Below the pieces are notes generated by a model. That model was not told the origin of the DNA. It was given only the letters and a program-made list of their open reading frames with translations, and ran no database searches. This document shows positions 1-10,634 of a stretch of DNA of 64,000 nucleotides, piece by piece. Location: contig CM022953.1 of the NCBI GenBank assembly GCA_012931725.1, forward strand, positions 32,452,946 to 32,516,945, read 5' to 3'. How positions within the stretch are numbered: position 1 is the first letter of the stretch; each line of letters opens with the position of its first letter. The stretch comes from Litsea cubeba (Eukaryota > Streptophyta > Magnoliopsida > Laurales > Lauraceae). The position numbers and the translations under genes were made by a program.

Positions 1-296
1 ACACATTGGTCAATTTAGAAAATCTCATAGAATCTTCATGATAAGCTTTCCCTTTCCTCCGGACTTTACGCAATGCCTTACAAGTCCTTATATAACAATG
101 GGGCTCCAGACAATACCTCCCCAATACAACCCATCACAATTCTCCCAATTCATTCATGGGTTTAAATGCATCATTATAGATTCAATGCCTTTAAATAAGA
201 AGATAAGGGATAGATCTGAATTGGACTTGAGTGTGGACTTGGGGTGAATCTGGAAAATAATCCCACAATTCTCCTATTTTATACTTCATCTCATCT

Positions 297-462
297 CAGT
301 CCGATCGATCGGACCTGAAGGGCGATCGATCGGTCCTGAAGACCCTCTCAGTTATTTACAGTCCGATCGATCGGACCTGACGGGCGATCGATCGGTCCTG
401 AGAACCCTCTCAGTTATTTACAGTCCGATCGATCGGACCTGACGGGCGATCGATCGGTCCTG
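297..462. repeat. 62-bp tandem repeat with paired palindromes in gypsy LTR (left copy)
   Basis: Units start at 297, 359 and 421 (period 62; the last is partial). Each holds two palindromic cores, CCGATCGATCGG and CGATCGATCG, about 20 bp apart. On the minus strand, where the element is transcribed, the array lies downstream of the TATA-like box at 1172-1179, so it would be in the transcribed part of the LTR. Function is unknown. Confidence 0.85.
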
Positions 463-1171
463 TAGCGAATTTCAACCCATTTGATTGAATTCTTCCCTTG
501 TCCAACTCCAATCCATTTCCTTTCTTTCCCCTTCTTCCATACATATTTTCACAAACAATTGGGCTATTCCTTGACCTCATTATCACATCAAATCATCATT
601 CAAAATCAATAAGACTAAACCATCAAACATGATAAATCATTAGAACCATTAATGAAGACAATTCAAGATTTTTCATAAAACATGATAAAACACATGAGAA
701 TCATTTCATCCACTTGCCTTGGGTCCAATTGCAATTCAAATTGAGCTCTAATCACCTCTTAGATCCCCAATCAAACACCTATACACAAAACCCCCAAATC
801 CAAACCCTAGATTATCAAAAATCCAAGTAAAACAAGATGGAATTTTCCAATAATTGAATTAGGGCTACCCTAGGGCTAAACAAACAAGATTATAAAACTT
901 TTAGGAAAATCACTTACAAAGAAGTTCTCCAAAAAGCAAGGTGTTGTCCAAAGTAGGTCTTGGAGTGGGCGGTTTTCTTTAAAAAATTGTGTCAAGATGA
1001 AGGCCTTGAGATGAGGAAGAAGATTGCAGCAACTAATTTTCCATTAGCACTAGCTTAGTGGGTGATTGAAGATGAAGAGGCAAGAAAAGGTAAGGGAAAA
1101 CCCTTAGGGCTGGGATTTCTCTCCTCCTCTAGGGTTTTTGCCAGAAATGGGAAAAAGAAGAAGAAACTTTC

Positions 1172-1179
1172 TTTATATA
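1172..1179 (-). promoter_or_regulatory. TATA box of gypsy LTR (left copy)
   Basis: TATATAAA on the minus strand, in the orientation of the element. Conserved at 8206-8213 in the other LTR. This is a prediction from consensus only. Confidence 0.5.
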
Positions 1180-1687
1180 GTAAGTGTGGATGGGGCCCAC
1201 AACTTAAAGAACTTCTCGGGCTCAAAACATGGTTCTCGGGGCTTCAAACGAATTCGGCGAAGAAGACAAAGTTGATCGGCAAAATTTCTAGTTTCCAAAA
1301 AGTATATATTTTGCACATTTTGGTGACATTGAAATCGGTGTCCAGATTTTGGGTAAAAAGACCATTTTGCCCTCAATTAGTGAAAAATCGGGTTTAAGGT
1401 CCTTGAATGAAAACGATGTCAACATGAAAATTGTAGGGATTAACAAGATAAGTCCAATGGGTTTAAAACACGATTTTTTTTTGGAAATCATCGGTAAACC
1501 CCCAATCTCACACAATTCGTAATAAGAACCCCCAAAGGGTCCCACACATCAAAATGCTCTCCAAATTCCCCAAAGCTATCATAAAAGCTATTCTAATCCC
1601 CAACTAATCCAAAACCACTAAACCCACTTAAAACTAAAACACAACTTAATCAACTCTAAACGAGGTCTCTCGGGTCGGGGTCTTACA

Positions 1688-1700
1688 TCCTCCACCCCTT
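1688..1700 (-). other. Polypurine tract of gypsy element
   Basis: On the minus strand this reads AAGGGGTGGAGGA and abuts the TGTAAGACC end of the 3' LTR, the expected place for plus-strand priming. The last codons of the pol frame end just beside it at 1699. Confidence 0.8.
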
Positions 1701-3630
1701 AGGACATTTGGTCCTCCAAATGGAAATTAAAACTCACCTCCGGTAGAAGATGTGGGTACTTCTTCTGAACCTGATCCCGTAATTCCCAAGTTGCTTCTTC
1801 CGGTCCGTGATTCTCCCAAAGTACCTTGACCCACTGAATAGTCCGAGTTCTCAATTCTTGCTCTTTGGTGTCAATGATCTGCTTAGGCTTCTCAACATAT
1901 GTCGCATCTTCTCGGATTTCTAATGGCTCATAACGGAGTATGTGTAGTCTGTCAGGGACGTATTTCTTTAACATAGACACGTGAAAAACATTGTGTACGC
2001 CGGAAAGTTCAGGTGGTAAGGCTAACCTGTAAGCCACATCACCAATCCTACTCACAATGTCATACGGTCCAATGTACCTCCTAGACAGTTTGCCCTTCTG
2101 TCCAAACCTCAAAGTCCCACGAGTAGGCGACACTTTCAAGAAAACCTTATCTCCTTCTTTGAACTGTAAATCCCTTCTGTGTGAGTCTGCATAACTCTTC
2201 TGTCTACTCTGAGCCACTTTCAGACGTTCTTGGATCAACTTGACTTTGTCACTTGTCTCACTAACAATGGTCGGTCCATGGAAACTGCGAGTACCAACTT
2301 CTTCCCAACAAACAGGTGTTCTACACCTTCTGCCATACAAAGCCTCAAAAGGTGCCATACCGATACTCGAGTGGAAACTGTTGTTGTAAGCGAACTCACA
2401 CAACGGTAAGGCTTCATCCCATTGAGTCTTGAAATCTAGTACACAAGCTCGAAGCATATCCTCAAGTGTCTGAATTGTCCTTTCTGACTGACCATCGGTC
2501 TGTGGGTGATAGGCTGTGCTGAACTGTAACTTCGTACCCATAGACTCATGCAACGTCTTCCAAAATCTTGAGACAAATCTGCTGTCTCTATCGGATGTGA
2601 TGGAAACTGGCTGTCCATGACGACTGACAATTTCTGTGACAAACAACTGTGCCAAAGGTAACATATGCATTTTCTTTCCAGTCTTCATCGGTAGGAAATG
2701 AGCTGACTTGGTGAGACGGTCAACTATGACCCAAATAGCATCGTTGCCCTTACTAGTCTTCGGTAAACCCGATATGAAATCCATGGTAATGTGCTCCCAT
2801 TTCCATTCCGGAATCTCTAATGGTCGTAGTAACCCTGGAGGCTTCTGATGTTCTGCCTTGATCAACTGACATGTCATACAACGAGAGACGAAAGCTGCTA
2901 TCTCTCTCTTCATGTTATTCCACCAAAATCTGCCCTTCAAATTCTGGTACATCTTCATACTGCCCGGGTGTATGGAATACTTGGTATCATGGGCCTCGGA
3001 CATGATATCATTCCTCAAGTCCTCCAAGTTAGGCACACACAGACGGTCTCGGTAATACAAAACTCCATCTACAAAACGAAAATCTGGACGATCTGCTAGG
3101 TGATCAGAAATCTTAGCCAATTCTGGGTCTTGTAACTGACTCTCTTTGATCTTCTGAATGAAAGAAGGCTCTGACACTGACATGTTTGCTAACATGACAC
3201 CTTCTCTTAGTGGCTGAAAATCTACACCCAACTCTTCTAACTGCTGTACCACATAAGTCCCCCGAAGACTTGCCATGCTCACTGACTTTCTGCTCAAGGC
3301 ATCTGCAACTACATTCGCTTTTCCCGGGTGATACTTGATTGGAAAATCATAGTCTTTAATATATTCCATCCATCTCCTTTGCCTCATGTTCAACTCCTTC
3401 TGAGAAAACAAGTACTGTAGACTACGGTGATCGGAGTGAACCTCAAACTTCTCTCCATAGAGGTAGTGTCTCCACATCTTCAAAGCTAAAACAACTGCAG
3501 CTAACTCGAGATCATGTGTTGCATAGTCCTTCTCATGATCCTTCAACTGCCGTGACCCATATGCAACTACCTTCCCATCTTGCATTAGCACGCATCCAAG
3601 CCCAACATTGGAAGCATCGGTTAAAAATAG
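1699..3630 (-). pseudogene. pol: gypsy pol 3' part: RNase H, integrase, chromodomain-like tail
   Basis: An open frame of 630 codons (1699-3591), with homologous residues starting slightly upstream of its first methionine. In order it shows RNase H (HDLELAAVV and [10 protein letters not shown] near the N-terminus), the tail of RNase H ([16 protein letters not shown]), the integrase zinc-binding region ([11 protein letters not shown] then [11 protein letters not shown]), the integrase core ([31 protein letters not shown]) and a C-terminal module with [17 protein letters not shown], typical of plant chromovirus chromodomain tails. The acidic catalytic residues of integrase are all present. It is separated from the upstream RT by a frameshift near 3620-3635, so it cannot be made as part of an intact polyprotein. 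Confidence 0.9.
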
Positions 3631-3943
3631 TAAAACCGCCGCTCCCAGATGGCAAAGTAAGGACTGGAGCCGTAGTCGATCTCTTCTTCAGCTCTTGGAA
3701 ACTAGCTTCACACTTGTCTGTCCAAACATATGGTGCATTCTTCCTTGTCAACTTCGTCAAAGGTGACGCAATCGACGAAAATCCTTGCACAAACCTCCGA
3801 TAATACCCTGCCAATCCAAGAAAACTCCTGATTTCTGATGCATTCTTCGGTCTATCCCAATTCATGACTGCCTCAATCTTGGACGGGTCCACTGATAATC
3901 CTTCCTTGGAGATGATATGACCCAAAAATGTGACTTGGTCCAA
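3533..3943 (-). pseudogene. pol: gypsy pol middle part: RT thumb/connection to start of RNase H
   Basis: A 136-codon frame with [11 protein letters not shown] and [11 protein letters not shown], the hallmark end of gypsy reverse transcriptase and the connection domain. It overlaps in different frames with its neighbours on both sides: a one-base indel near 3940 separates it from the RT palm, and another near 3620-3635 separates it from RNase H. Its last 30 or so residues are out-of-frame translation of RNase H sequence. Confidence 0.85.
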
Positions 3944-5049
3944 CCAAATTCACACTTACTAAGTTTTGCAAACAACTGATTCTCCCTCAAAAGCTGGAGT
4001 GCTATCCTCAAATGTTCTTCATGCTCTCCTTTGGTCTTGGAATACACTAAAATATCATCAATAAACACCACTGTAAACTGATCCAAGTACTCCGCAAATA
4101 TTTTGTTCATCAATGCCATGAAAACTGCCGGTGCATTAGTCAAACCAAATGGCATCACTAGAAATTCATAGTGTCCATATCTTGTCCGAAAGGCTGTTTT
4201 TGGCACATCTGAATCTCTAACCCTCAACTGATGGTAGCCTGACCTCAAATCAATCTTCGAAAAGTAAGCAGCTCCTTGCAACTGATCAAACAATTCATCT
4301 ATCCTTGGCAATGGATATTTGTTTTTGATGGTCACTTGGTTCAATCTTCTATAGTCAATACACATTCTCATAGAACCATCCTTCTTCTTCACAAACAGAA
4401 CTGGTGCTCCCCACGGTGATACACTAGGTCTCACGAAACCTTTGTTCAAGAGTTCTTGCAATTGCATCTTCAACTCTCCCAATTCTGCCGGGGCCATTCT
4501 GTAAGGTGCGATAGATATCGGAGCAGTCCCTGGTAACAACTCAATAGTGAAGTCTATCTCTCTAATGGGTGGCAATCCTGGTATCTCCTCTGGGAAAACA
4601 TCTGGAAATTCACAAACAATTGGAATCTCCTCCACCCCTTGGGACCGTTTATCCTCCGTGATAAACGCCAAATAACCCTCACAACCACTCTTTAGAAGTC
4701 TATCAGCCTTCAACGCTGAAATAAACCCTGCACCAGAACTACTCCCCTCTCCCTGAAACAACACCCCTGCTTGGGTCTCCTCTAACTTAAAAGTTAAAGT
4801 CTTATGGAAACAATCCATAGTAGCATGGTATCCTGCTAACCAATCCATCCCTAGGATGACATCAAAATCCTGCATCTCCAATAAAATGAGATCTGCCGGT
4901 AATACTACTTCTCCTATCACGACTGGACAACTAGGGTAAAAGTTCTACAAACAACTTCCTTACCTAAAGGGGTAGTCACAGTGAAAATGAAACTCAGCTC
5001 ACTAGCATGCATATCAATCAACATAGCAAATTTTGGAGATAGGAAAGCT
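3862..5049 (-). pseudogene. pol: gypsy pol 5' part: protease remnant and reverse transcriptase palm
   Basis: The 352-codon frame at 3862-4920 (which opens at GTG, not ATG) contains the end of the retropepsin region ([15 protein letters not shown]), the RT entry region ([16 protein letters not shown]), [18 protein letters not shown] and the catalytic FIDDILVYS. Upstream, to about 5049, more protease sequence can be read in another frame (SPKFAMLIDMHASELSF), with a frameshift near 4940. The protease active-site motif (DSGA/DTGA type) is absent because the gag-protease deletion ends just downstream of where it should be. Non-functional. Confidence 0.87.
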
Positions 5050-5536
5050 GTACACGTTCCACACCGGTACATATGAATATCTCGAATATGTTTTCGGTGT
5101 GCTCAAGCCAATCATCTGCTGCCATTGGGTCCTCAGTCCCCAAAAATTCTTTCGGTCCTCTCTTCCTAAACCGCTCATACAATACATTAGGATCATTCCC
5201 TCTAATGTTTACCGGACCAGGTGGTGCAACTGGGATTGGTTCCGGTCTCCTCTCTAATATCCCCAACAACTGTGCCTGCATTTGAGCTATCTCCCTAGCA
5301 TGATCCTCATCTTTCTTAAGCATCTGTTCTTGCAATCTGGTCTGTGTCTCATGAGCTTGTGCTTGGAGTCTAGCCTGATTTTCATTTGCTTGTCGTTGTT
5401 GGTCTAGCATAGCTTGCATCATCTGCTGGAATTGATTCTGCATATTGTTGTCCTGAAGTTCCTCTGTACTAAGCCCTGCACTCTCACTGTTACTGGCAAT
5501 GTGATTACTGTTTGCTGTTCTTTTGCGAGGTGGCAT
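5018..5536 (-). pseudogene. gag: gypsy gag, 5' part only
   Basis: The first methionine that fits family starts is at 5536 (MPPRKR), with an in-frame upstream one at 5551. The visible part has a Gln-rich helical stretch (QMMQAMLDQQRQANENQARL) and the beginning of the capsid-like retrotrans_gag region (WLEHTENIFEIF, then CTGVERVQL). After that the frame runs about ten codons into protease sequence and stops at 5018. The rest of capsid and the CCHC zinc knuckle, normally several hundred residues, are missing. The deletion joint is near 5050. Confidence 0.88.
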
Positions 5537-5672
5537 AACGCTGCAAAACAATTTGTTAGCACATATAAACCAAGTACAGGGTGGTCACACATTGCTCACA
5601 CGATTCCATCTAACGGATCCTCACCACGTACTTAAGGTTTCTAGTTTCTTTTAATTGCCTGAAACATGTCCC

Positions 5673-5684
5673 GCTCTGATACCA
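5673..5684 (-). other. Primer binding site, initiator-Met tRNA type (gypsy)
   Basis: Minus strand TGGTATCAGAGC, complementary to the 3' end of plant initiator methionine tRNA, four bases inside the 5' LTR edge at 5689. It fixes the orientation and the inner LTR boundary. Confidence 0.9.
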
Positions 5685-7331
5685 GTCCTGTCGCGACCCC
5701 GGACCGAAAGGGGGATCCGAGTCCGGGAGGTCGGGACGGTGGGTTGATGCCGCGCCACGTGCATCTCTTTGGCTAAAACGCACACGGAATTAAAAGAATG
5801 TTTATCCGTGCACGTGATTTCCCACAGGGTTCCGCGGTGAGGATTATCTTTAAACATCATCTCACATATGACCATATCAAACACATTCTCAAGATTGCGG
5901 AAGCGTGTAGCAAATCATATGAGTACTATTCAATCTCATAAACAAGACAAATCTATGGTTAAATGATAAGGTATCAGGATGAGCAATGATCATAAGCATT
6001 TTCCCCAAAGTAAATTCAAGTATGTTTACAAAGTATCAGTTAATTAAAACCCCAAAATATCGGTCAACAAAGACCGTACAACCCAAAGAAATCTAAAACA
6101 AAGATATCAAGTCCCAAAGTGTATCGTCCTCAAGGCAAAGCCAAATGTCTACATGACATCATCAGCTTGCCACTCAATCACACGCTGCGGTCCACCGACC
6201 GCCTCCTCTGGCTCCTCCTCAATGGCAAAGAGCTCGGGACCTGAGTACCAAAATAAATGGATCAGACACGACGGTCTGGCAGGTGGGTGAAAAGATATAA
6301 CGATAATAAAACAATGATACTATGCAAGAGTTAAGAAAACTTATGGATAAACAATGAACTTTATAAAAGACAATGTATCATTTCAAAAGAAGTACATATG
6401 CAATAAATCATGTAAGGTAACAAGGATTTGGAAACTGTCAAGATGGCAACCCCACAAGCTAGATCCTCCCTTCACCGAAGTGAAGAGAGCATATACCCTA
6501 ACAGGATCATTGGCCTCAGTCACACGAGGTGAGGAGGAACAACGATAAATACTATACTATACATATATATATATACTCTGTGGGACCGCGGTAGCGAACC
6601 GGGTAAACTATGCATATTCCAGACTGCAGCTGGCTATCAGGAGGGGAAGGAACCCCAAGTCGGAGGATCAAACCGACGAGGTCGTCCAAGCTCAGTGGTG
6701 CCGACTCATAGGTCAAATACGATAAATCAATCATATGCACAGTAAGAAACGGGGTGCCATAGGCACAAATACACGTCCACCTCAAGTCGCCATATACGAG
6801 TTAGCAAAAGCTAAACACATCACTTTTAGTACTCTTGTAACAGTCTAGTCATATCAAGTTGGTTTGAAATCCCAAAATAAGAGTTTAGTTGAAAATTAAA
6901 TACAAATAGTTTTCCATACCCTTACAGGCTAACAATGGGGTTTCTAGAATTGAATCAGTGTGAATAGGGTCCCGTATGTCGGTTATGATGAAATTTTGGT
7001 ACTCTTTAAGAGTTAGGGACATTCCGGGTCCTTATACACATTGGTCAATTTAGAAAATCTCATAGAATCTTCATGATAAGCTTTCCCTTTCCTCCGGACT
7101 TTACGCAATGCCTTACAAGTCCTTATATAACAATGGGGCTCCAGACAATACCTCCCCAATACAACCCATCACAATTCTCCCAATTCATTCATGGGTTTAA
7201 ATGCATCATTATAGATTCAATGCCTTTAAATAAGAAGATAAGGGATAGATCTGAATTGGACTTGAGTGTGGACTTGGGGTGAATCTGGAAAATAATCCCA
7301 CAATTCTCCTATTTTATACTTCATCTCATCT

Positions 7332-7497
7332 CAGTCCGATCGATCGGACCTGAAGGGCGATCGATCGGTCCTGAAGACCCTCTCAGTTATTTACAGTCCG
7401 ATCGATCGGACCTGACGGGCGATCGATCGGTCCTGAGAACCCTCTCAGTTATTTACAGTCCGATCGATCGGACCTGACGGGCGATCGATCGGTCCTG
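7332..7497. repeat. 62-bp tandem repeat with paired palindromes in gypsy LTR (right copy)
   Basis: Same array as at 297-462, with no difference seen by eye. Three units, each with CCGATCGATCGG and a second CGATCGATCG core. Confidence 0.85.
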
Positions 7498-8205
7498 TAG
7501 CGAATTTCAACCCATTTGATTGAATTCTTCCCTTGTCCAACTCCAATCCATTTCCTTTCTTTCCCCTTCTTCCATACATATTTTCACAAACAATTGGGCT
7601 ATTCCTTGACCTCATTATCACATCAAATCATCATTCAAAATCAATAAGACTAAACCATCAAACATGATAAATCATTAGAACCATTAATGAAGACAATTCA
7701 AGATTTTTCATAAAACATGATAAAACACATGAGAATCATTTCATCCACTTGCCTTGGGTCCAATTGCAATTCAAATTGAGCTCTAATCACCTCTTAGATC
7801 CCCAATCAAACACCTATACACAAAACCCCCAAATCCAAACCCTAGATTATCAAAAATCCAAGTAAAACAAGATGGAATTTTCCAATAATTGAATTAGGGC
7901 TACCCTAGGGCTAAACAAACAAGATTATAAAACTTTTAGGAAAATCACTTACAAAGAAGTTCTCCAAAAAGCAAGGTGTTGTCCAAAGTAGGTCTTGGAG
8001 TGGGCGGTTTTCTTTAAAAATTATGTCAAGATGAAGGCCTTGAGATGAGGAAGAAGATTGCAGCAACTAATTTTCCATTAGCACTAGCTTAGTGGGTGAT
8101 TGAAGATGAAGAGGCAAGAAAAGGTAAGAGAAAACCCTTAGGGCTGGGATTTCTCTCCTCCTCTAGGGTTTTTGCCAGAAATGGGAAAAAGAAGAAGAAA
8201 CTTTC

Positions 8206-8213
8206 TTTATATA
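8206..8213 (-). promoter_or_regulatory. TATA box of gypsy 5' LTR
   Basis: TATATAAA in element orientation, inside the 5' LTR and so the likely promoter of the element. Same position as in the left LTR. Prediction only. Confidence 0.5.
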
Positions 8214-8721
8214 GTAAGTGTGGATGGGGCCCACAACTTAAAGAACTTCTCGGGCTCAAAACATGGTCCTCGGGGCTTCAAACGAATTCGACGAAGAAGA
8301 CAAAGTTGATCGGAAAAATTTCTAGTTTCCAAAAAGTATATATTTTGCACATTTTGGTGACATTGAAATCGGTGTCCAGATTTTGGGTAAAAAGACCATT
8401 TTGCCCTCAATTAGTGAAAAATCGGGTTTAAGGTCCTTGAATGAAAACGATGTCAACATGAAAATTGTAGGGATTAACAAGATAAGTCCAATGGGTTTAA
8501 AACACGATTTTTTTTTGGAAATCATCGGTAAACCCCCAATCTCACACAATTCGTAATAAGAACCCCCAAAGGGTCCCACACATCAAAATGCTCTCCAAAT
8601 TCCCCAAAGCTATCATAAAAGCTATTCTAATCCCCAACTAATCCAAAACCACTAAACCCACTTAAAGCTAAAACACAACTTAATCAACTCTAAACGAGGT
8701 CTCTCGGGTCGGGGTCTTACA

Positions 8722-9923
8722 CATATGCCATGCTAATCAAATTAATTATTTACCTTCGGTCTCCTAGCCCAGAAATCAACTAAAAAGCACTTTGATCTGC
8801 GGCTGAACTGATCCCCACACCAAAACCCCCAAAACCTACACAAAACCTTAATATTCTCAAAACTTGAGAAAGCGGATGAAAAGAAGGTTCATAGCTGGAA
8901 AACGATGGGAAAGTAAGTTCTAATGCACCTACTAGGGTTGCAAATAGGTATCCGATCCTCCGATTACCGAGAAGTTCTGACCAGCAAAAAATCAGGTCGG
9001 GAACCTATTTTAGGTTTCGATTCGTAAACGGGCTCGAGTCCGGAACCTAATTTAGGTTCCGATTGAAAAAACGGGTCCGGTTCCAAGTCCATATAGCTTT
9101 CGATCCATGGACCCAGGACCTGGCATATGAGTCTTTGATATTGCAATTTGTACTTTAAAACCATCACTTTTTTCACATTCTTTTGTATAATACTAGATGT
9201 TGTAGACATGATGCACTGCTATAAGTTGAATGGTATGCTTATTTTAAGAAAAAATGAAGAATAAAGATAAAATAGAATCGATTTTGGAACTAAATTCAAA
9301 TCCTCTAGGTGGACCCGGTTCCCGAACTGGATCCGGAATTTCTTATTGAAATCGGGTTTGGAACCAGCGAAACAGATTCCGATTCAAAACCGGATCCGAA
9401 ACCGGAACCGGTTTTAAGTAATTCTATGCTGCTGAATTTCACGCAACATTTATCTTACAAAAGACCCGGCTATGCAAAATATAAGTCACTTCCAAATTAC
9501 AAATGGTTGTGAGTTATTATGAGTCACTCGGTTTAAGAAAGCATGCGTGACCCGTTAAACCAATAGTGGTGGCAGATTGCGTTAACGCTAAAGAGCCTTG
9601 TTTCAGGAAGCAATTTCTTAGAAAGATGATCTCACCATAGTGTGCTTCTATTTTAGACTCAATTTTTTCTTTAAATGGTTCGTACATGTTGAGACTTTAA
9701 TGAGTTTCTTGGATATAGGAAGGCGTTACCTTTTCCACCTATATATATATATATATATATATGCACAAACTTGACTAGATGTTAACAAGATCCCAATATA
9801 AATACCCAATTCTTTTAAAGATTGCATTATGGCTGGGACTTTCCTATTTTGAAAAAAAAATTTCCTATAAAAAGTCCCTCATATCATACCTCAAAACCAA
9901 CTTTCACCATTTCAAAAACTACC
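8722..9923 (+). promoter_or_regulatory. Type-A upstream region of peptide gene 1
   Basis: Host sequence between the gypsy LTR and the first intact peptide gene, homologous to 35110-36433 and 53141-54467 (type A) and, with a ~65 bp deletion, to the regions before the exon-1-only copies (type B). It holds a dyad-rich stretch of GGTTCCGGAACC-like words (about 8940-9110 and 9300-9420), a TA microsatellite at 9741-9762 that is longer here than in any other copy, and a TATA box TATAAAAA at 9866-9873, 58 bp before the ATG. The gypsy insertion leaves 1.2 kb of this region. Confidence 0.6.
9866..9873 (+). promoter_or_regulatory. TATA box of peptide gene 1
   Basis: TATAAAAA, 58 bp upstream of the start codon; the same spacing is kept in all five copies (36376, 54410, 33016, 51046). 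A start site ~30 bp downstream would give a 5' UTR of under 30 bases. Confidence 0.6.
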
Positions 9924-10603
9924 ATGGAGAAGACATCTTTCAAGTTGGCATTCCTGGTCGTACTTTTGGTGATGGCCTCTGGTTAGCTTTCTGTTCTTTT
10001 AACTCTCTATGTCCCCTTGTATTAGAGTTTTACCACTCAAACTATTAAGTTTATTTTGTTTAATCCCTAAGAGATATGAGCATTATCTTTTTCTTTATAA
10101 AAACTGCTAGAAAAGGATTTAATGGATTGATAAAGGGTCCTCATGCAAATTATCTTCCCCATGTAAAAAGTGATGCTCTCTAATCTAGATCTTCAATTTA
10201 ATCTGTCACTACTCTCCTCTTTCAGTTCCCTTTGGTTAATAAAATCCCATTTACTATGATCTCTCTATAATACAATGTGAAATAAGCAAATGAGCCAAGT
10301 TAAACATCTCTACGGGACCATATTGCCTCATGGGGTGGTTATTTGCATTTACCCCACAATCCTCTATACTTGGATTAGATTGTGAATGTGCTTTCAAAAG
10401 TTCATATTGGGTTGTTTTTGCACCGGATGGCTCATGTGTGGTTCATTTATTTGACAATCTATGCAGGCATGCCATTTTCAACAGTGAATGAAGTTGAAGG
10501 TGTTCCTTGCAACCAGCCCACAGACTGCAAAGACTACTGTACACCGGGATGCAGGAGAATACTTTGTTGGAACCATGAATGCATCTGCGGATGCGATCCC
10601 TAA
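9924..10603 (+). CDS. Secreted 8-cysteine defensin-like peptide, copy 1 (2 exons)
   Basis: Exon 1 is 9924-9981 and exon 2 is 10467-10603; the phase-1 intron has GT (9982) and AG (10466) ends. The 64-residue product begins MEKTSFKLAFLVVLLVMASG, a clear signal peptide (positively charged start, hydrophobic core to about residue 18), followed by a short acidic stretch and eight cysteines at 34, 40, 44, 48, 53, 58, 60 and 62 (spacing X5-X3-X3-X4-X4-X1-X1). CX3C (40-44) plus CXC (58-60) fits a cysteine-stabilised alpha-beta fold as in plant defensin-like and nodule-specific Cys-rich families, but I do not recognise the exact family. The mature part is acidic, unlike cationic antimicrobial defensins. 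A target or role cannot be inferred. Proteins from copies 3 and 5 are identical. An in-frame TAG sits at the donor site, so unspliced RNA would make only the signal peptide. Confidence 0.85.
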
Positions 10604-10628
10604 AGATGGAGTCCAATCTTAGTGCTAG

Positions 10629-10634
10629 AATAAA
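10629..10634 (+). terminator. Polyadenylation signal of peptide gene 1
   Basis: AATAAA 26 bases after the stop codon; same place in copies 3 (37139) and 5 (55173). Consensus only. Confidence 0.45.

Larger units (their letters stand above)
1..1687 (-). repeat. 3' LTR of gypsy element (partial)
   Basis: Nearly identical to 7036-8721, and ends in the terminal CA at 1687 directly next to the purine tract. The first ~1346 bp of the LTR lie outside the window. It contains three 62-bp tandem units with CGATCGATCG palindromes at 297-462 and a minus-strand TATATAAA at 1172-1179. The short open frames seen here recur in the other LTR and are not genes. Confidence 0.93.
1..8721 (-). mobile_element. Ty3/gypsy chromovirus, Tekay/Del-like, defective; left LTR cut by window edge
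   Basis: The sequence of 1-1687 recurs at 7036-8721, and between the copies lie gag and pol pieces on the minus strand. The right (5') LTR begins TGTCGCGACC and ends GGTCTTACA. An iMet-type primer site lies beside it and a purine tract lies beside the left LTR. The pol order PR-RT-RNaseH-IN with a C-terminal chromodomain-like tail, plus 3 kb LTRs, fits the Tekay/Del clade of plant chromoviruses (family knowledge). The internal part is only 4.0 kb because late gag and early protease are deleted. Three frameshifts make it non-autonomous. Over the 1687 bp that can be compared I count six substitutions and one indel between LTRs, so it is young. The right flank starts CATAT; the matching target duplicate would lie left of the window. 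Confidence 0.93.
5689..8721 (-). repeat. 5' LTR of gypsy element (complete, 3033 bp)
   Basis: Bounded by the primer site on the left and host sequence (CATATGCCATGC, also found upstream of the other peptide genes) on the right. Starts TG and ends CA. Contains the 62-bp palindrome repeat array at 7332-7497 and a minus-strand TATA box at 8206-8213. A short TA run lies near 6560. No gene is seen in it. Confidence 0.92.

Noticed and set aside
38..1545. Short open frames in the gypsy LTR (also at 7073-8579)
   Set aside because: They recur only because the LTR is duplicated; no domain or codon signal, and they lie on both strands.
9779..10048. An 89-codon frame covering the exon 1 region
   Set aside because: It uses another frame across exon 1 and the intron and has no secretion signal or conserved residues.
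10382..10603. A 73-codon frame as the peptide gene itself
   Set aside because: Its start lies in the intron. The spliced form with exon 1 at 9924 gives a signal peptide and canonical GT-AG ends, kept in all copies.
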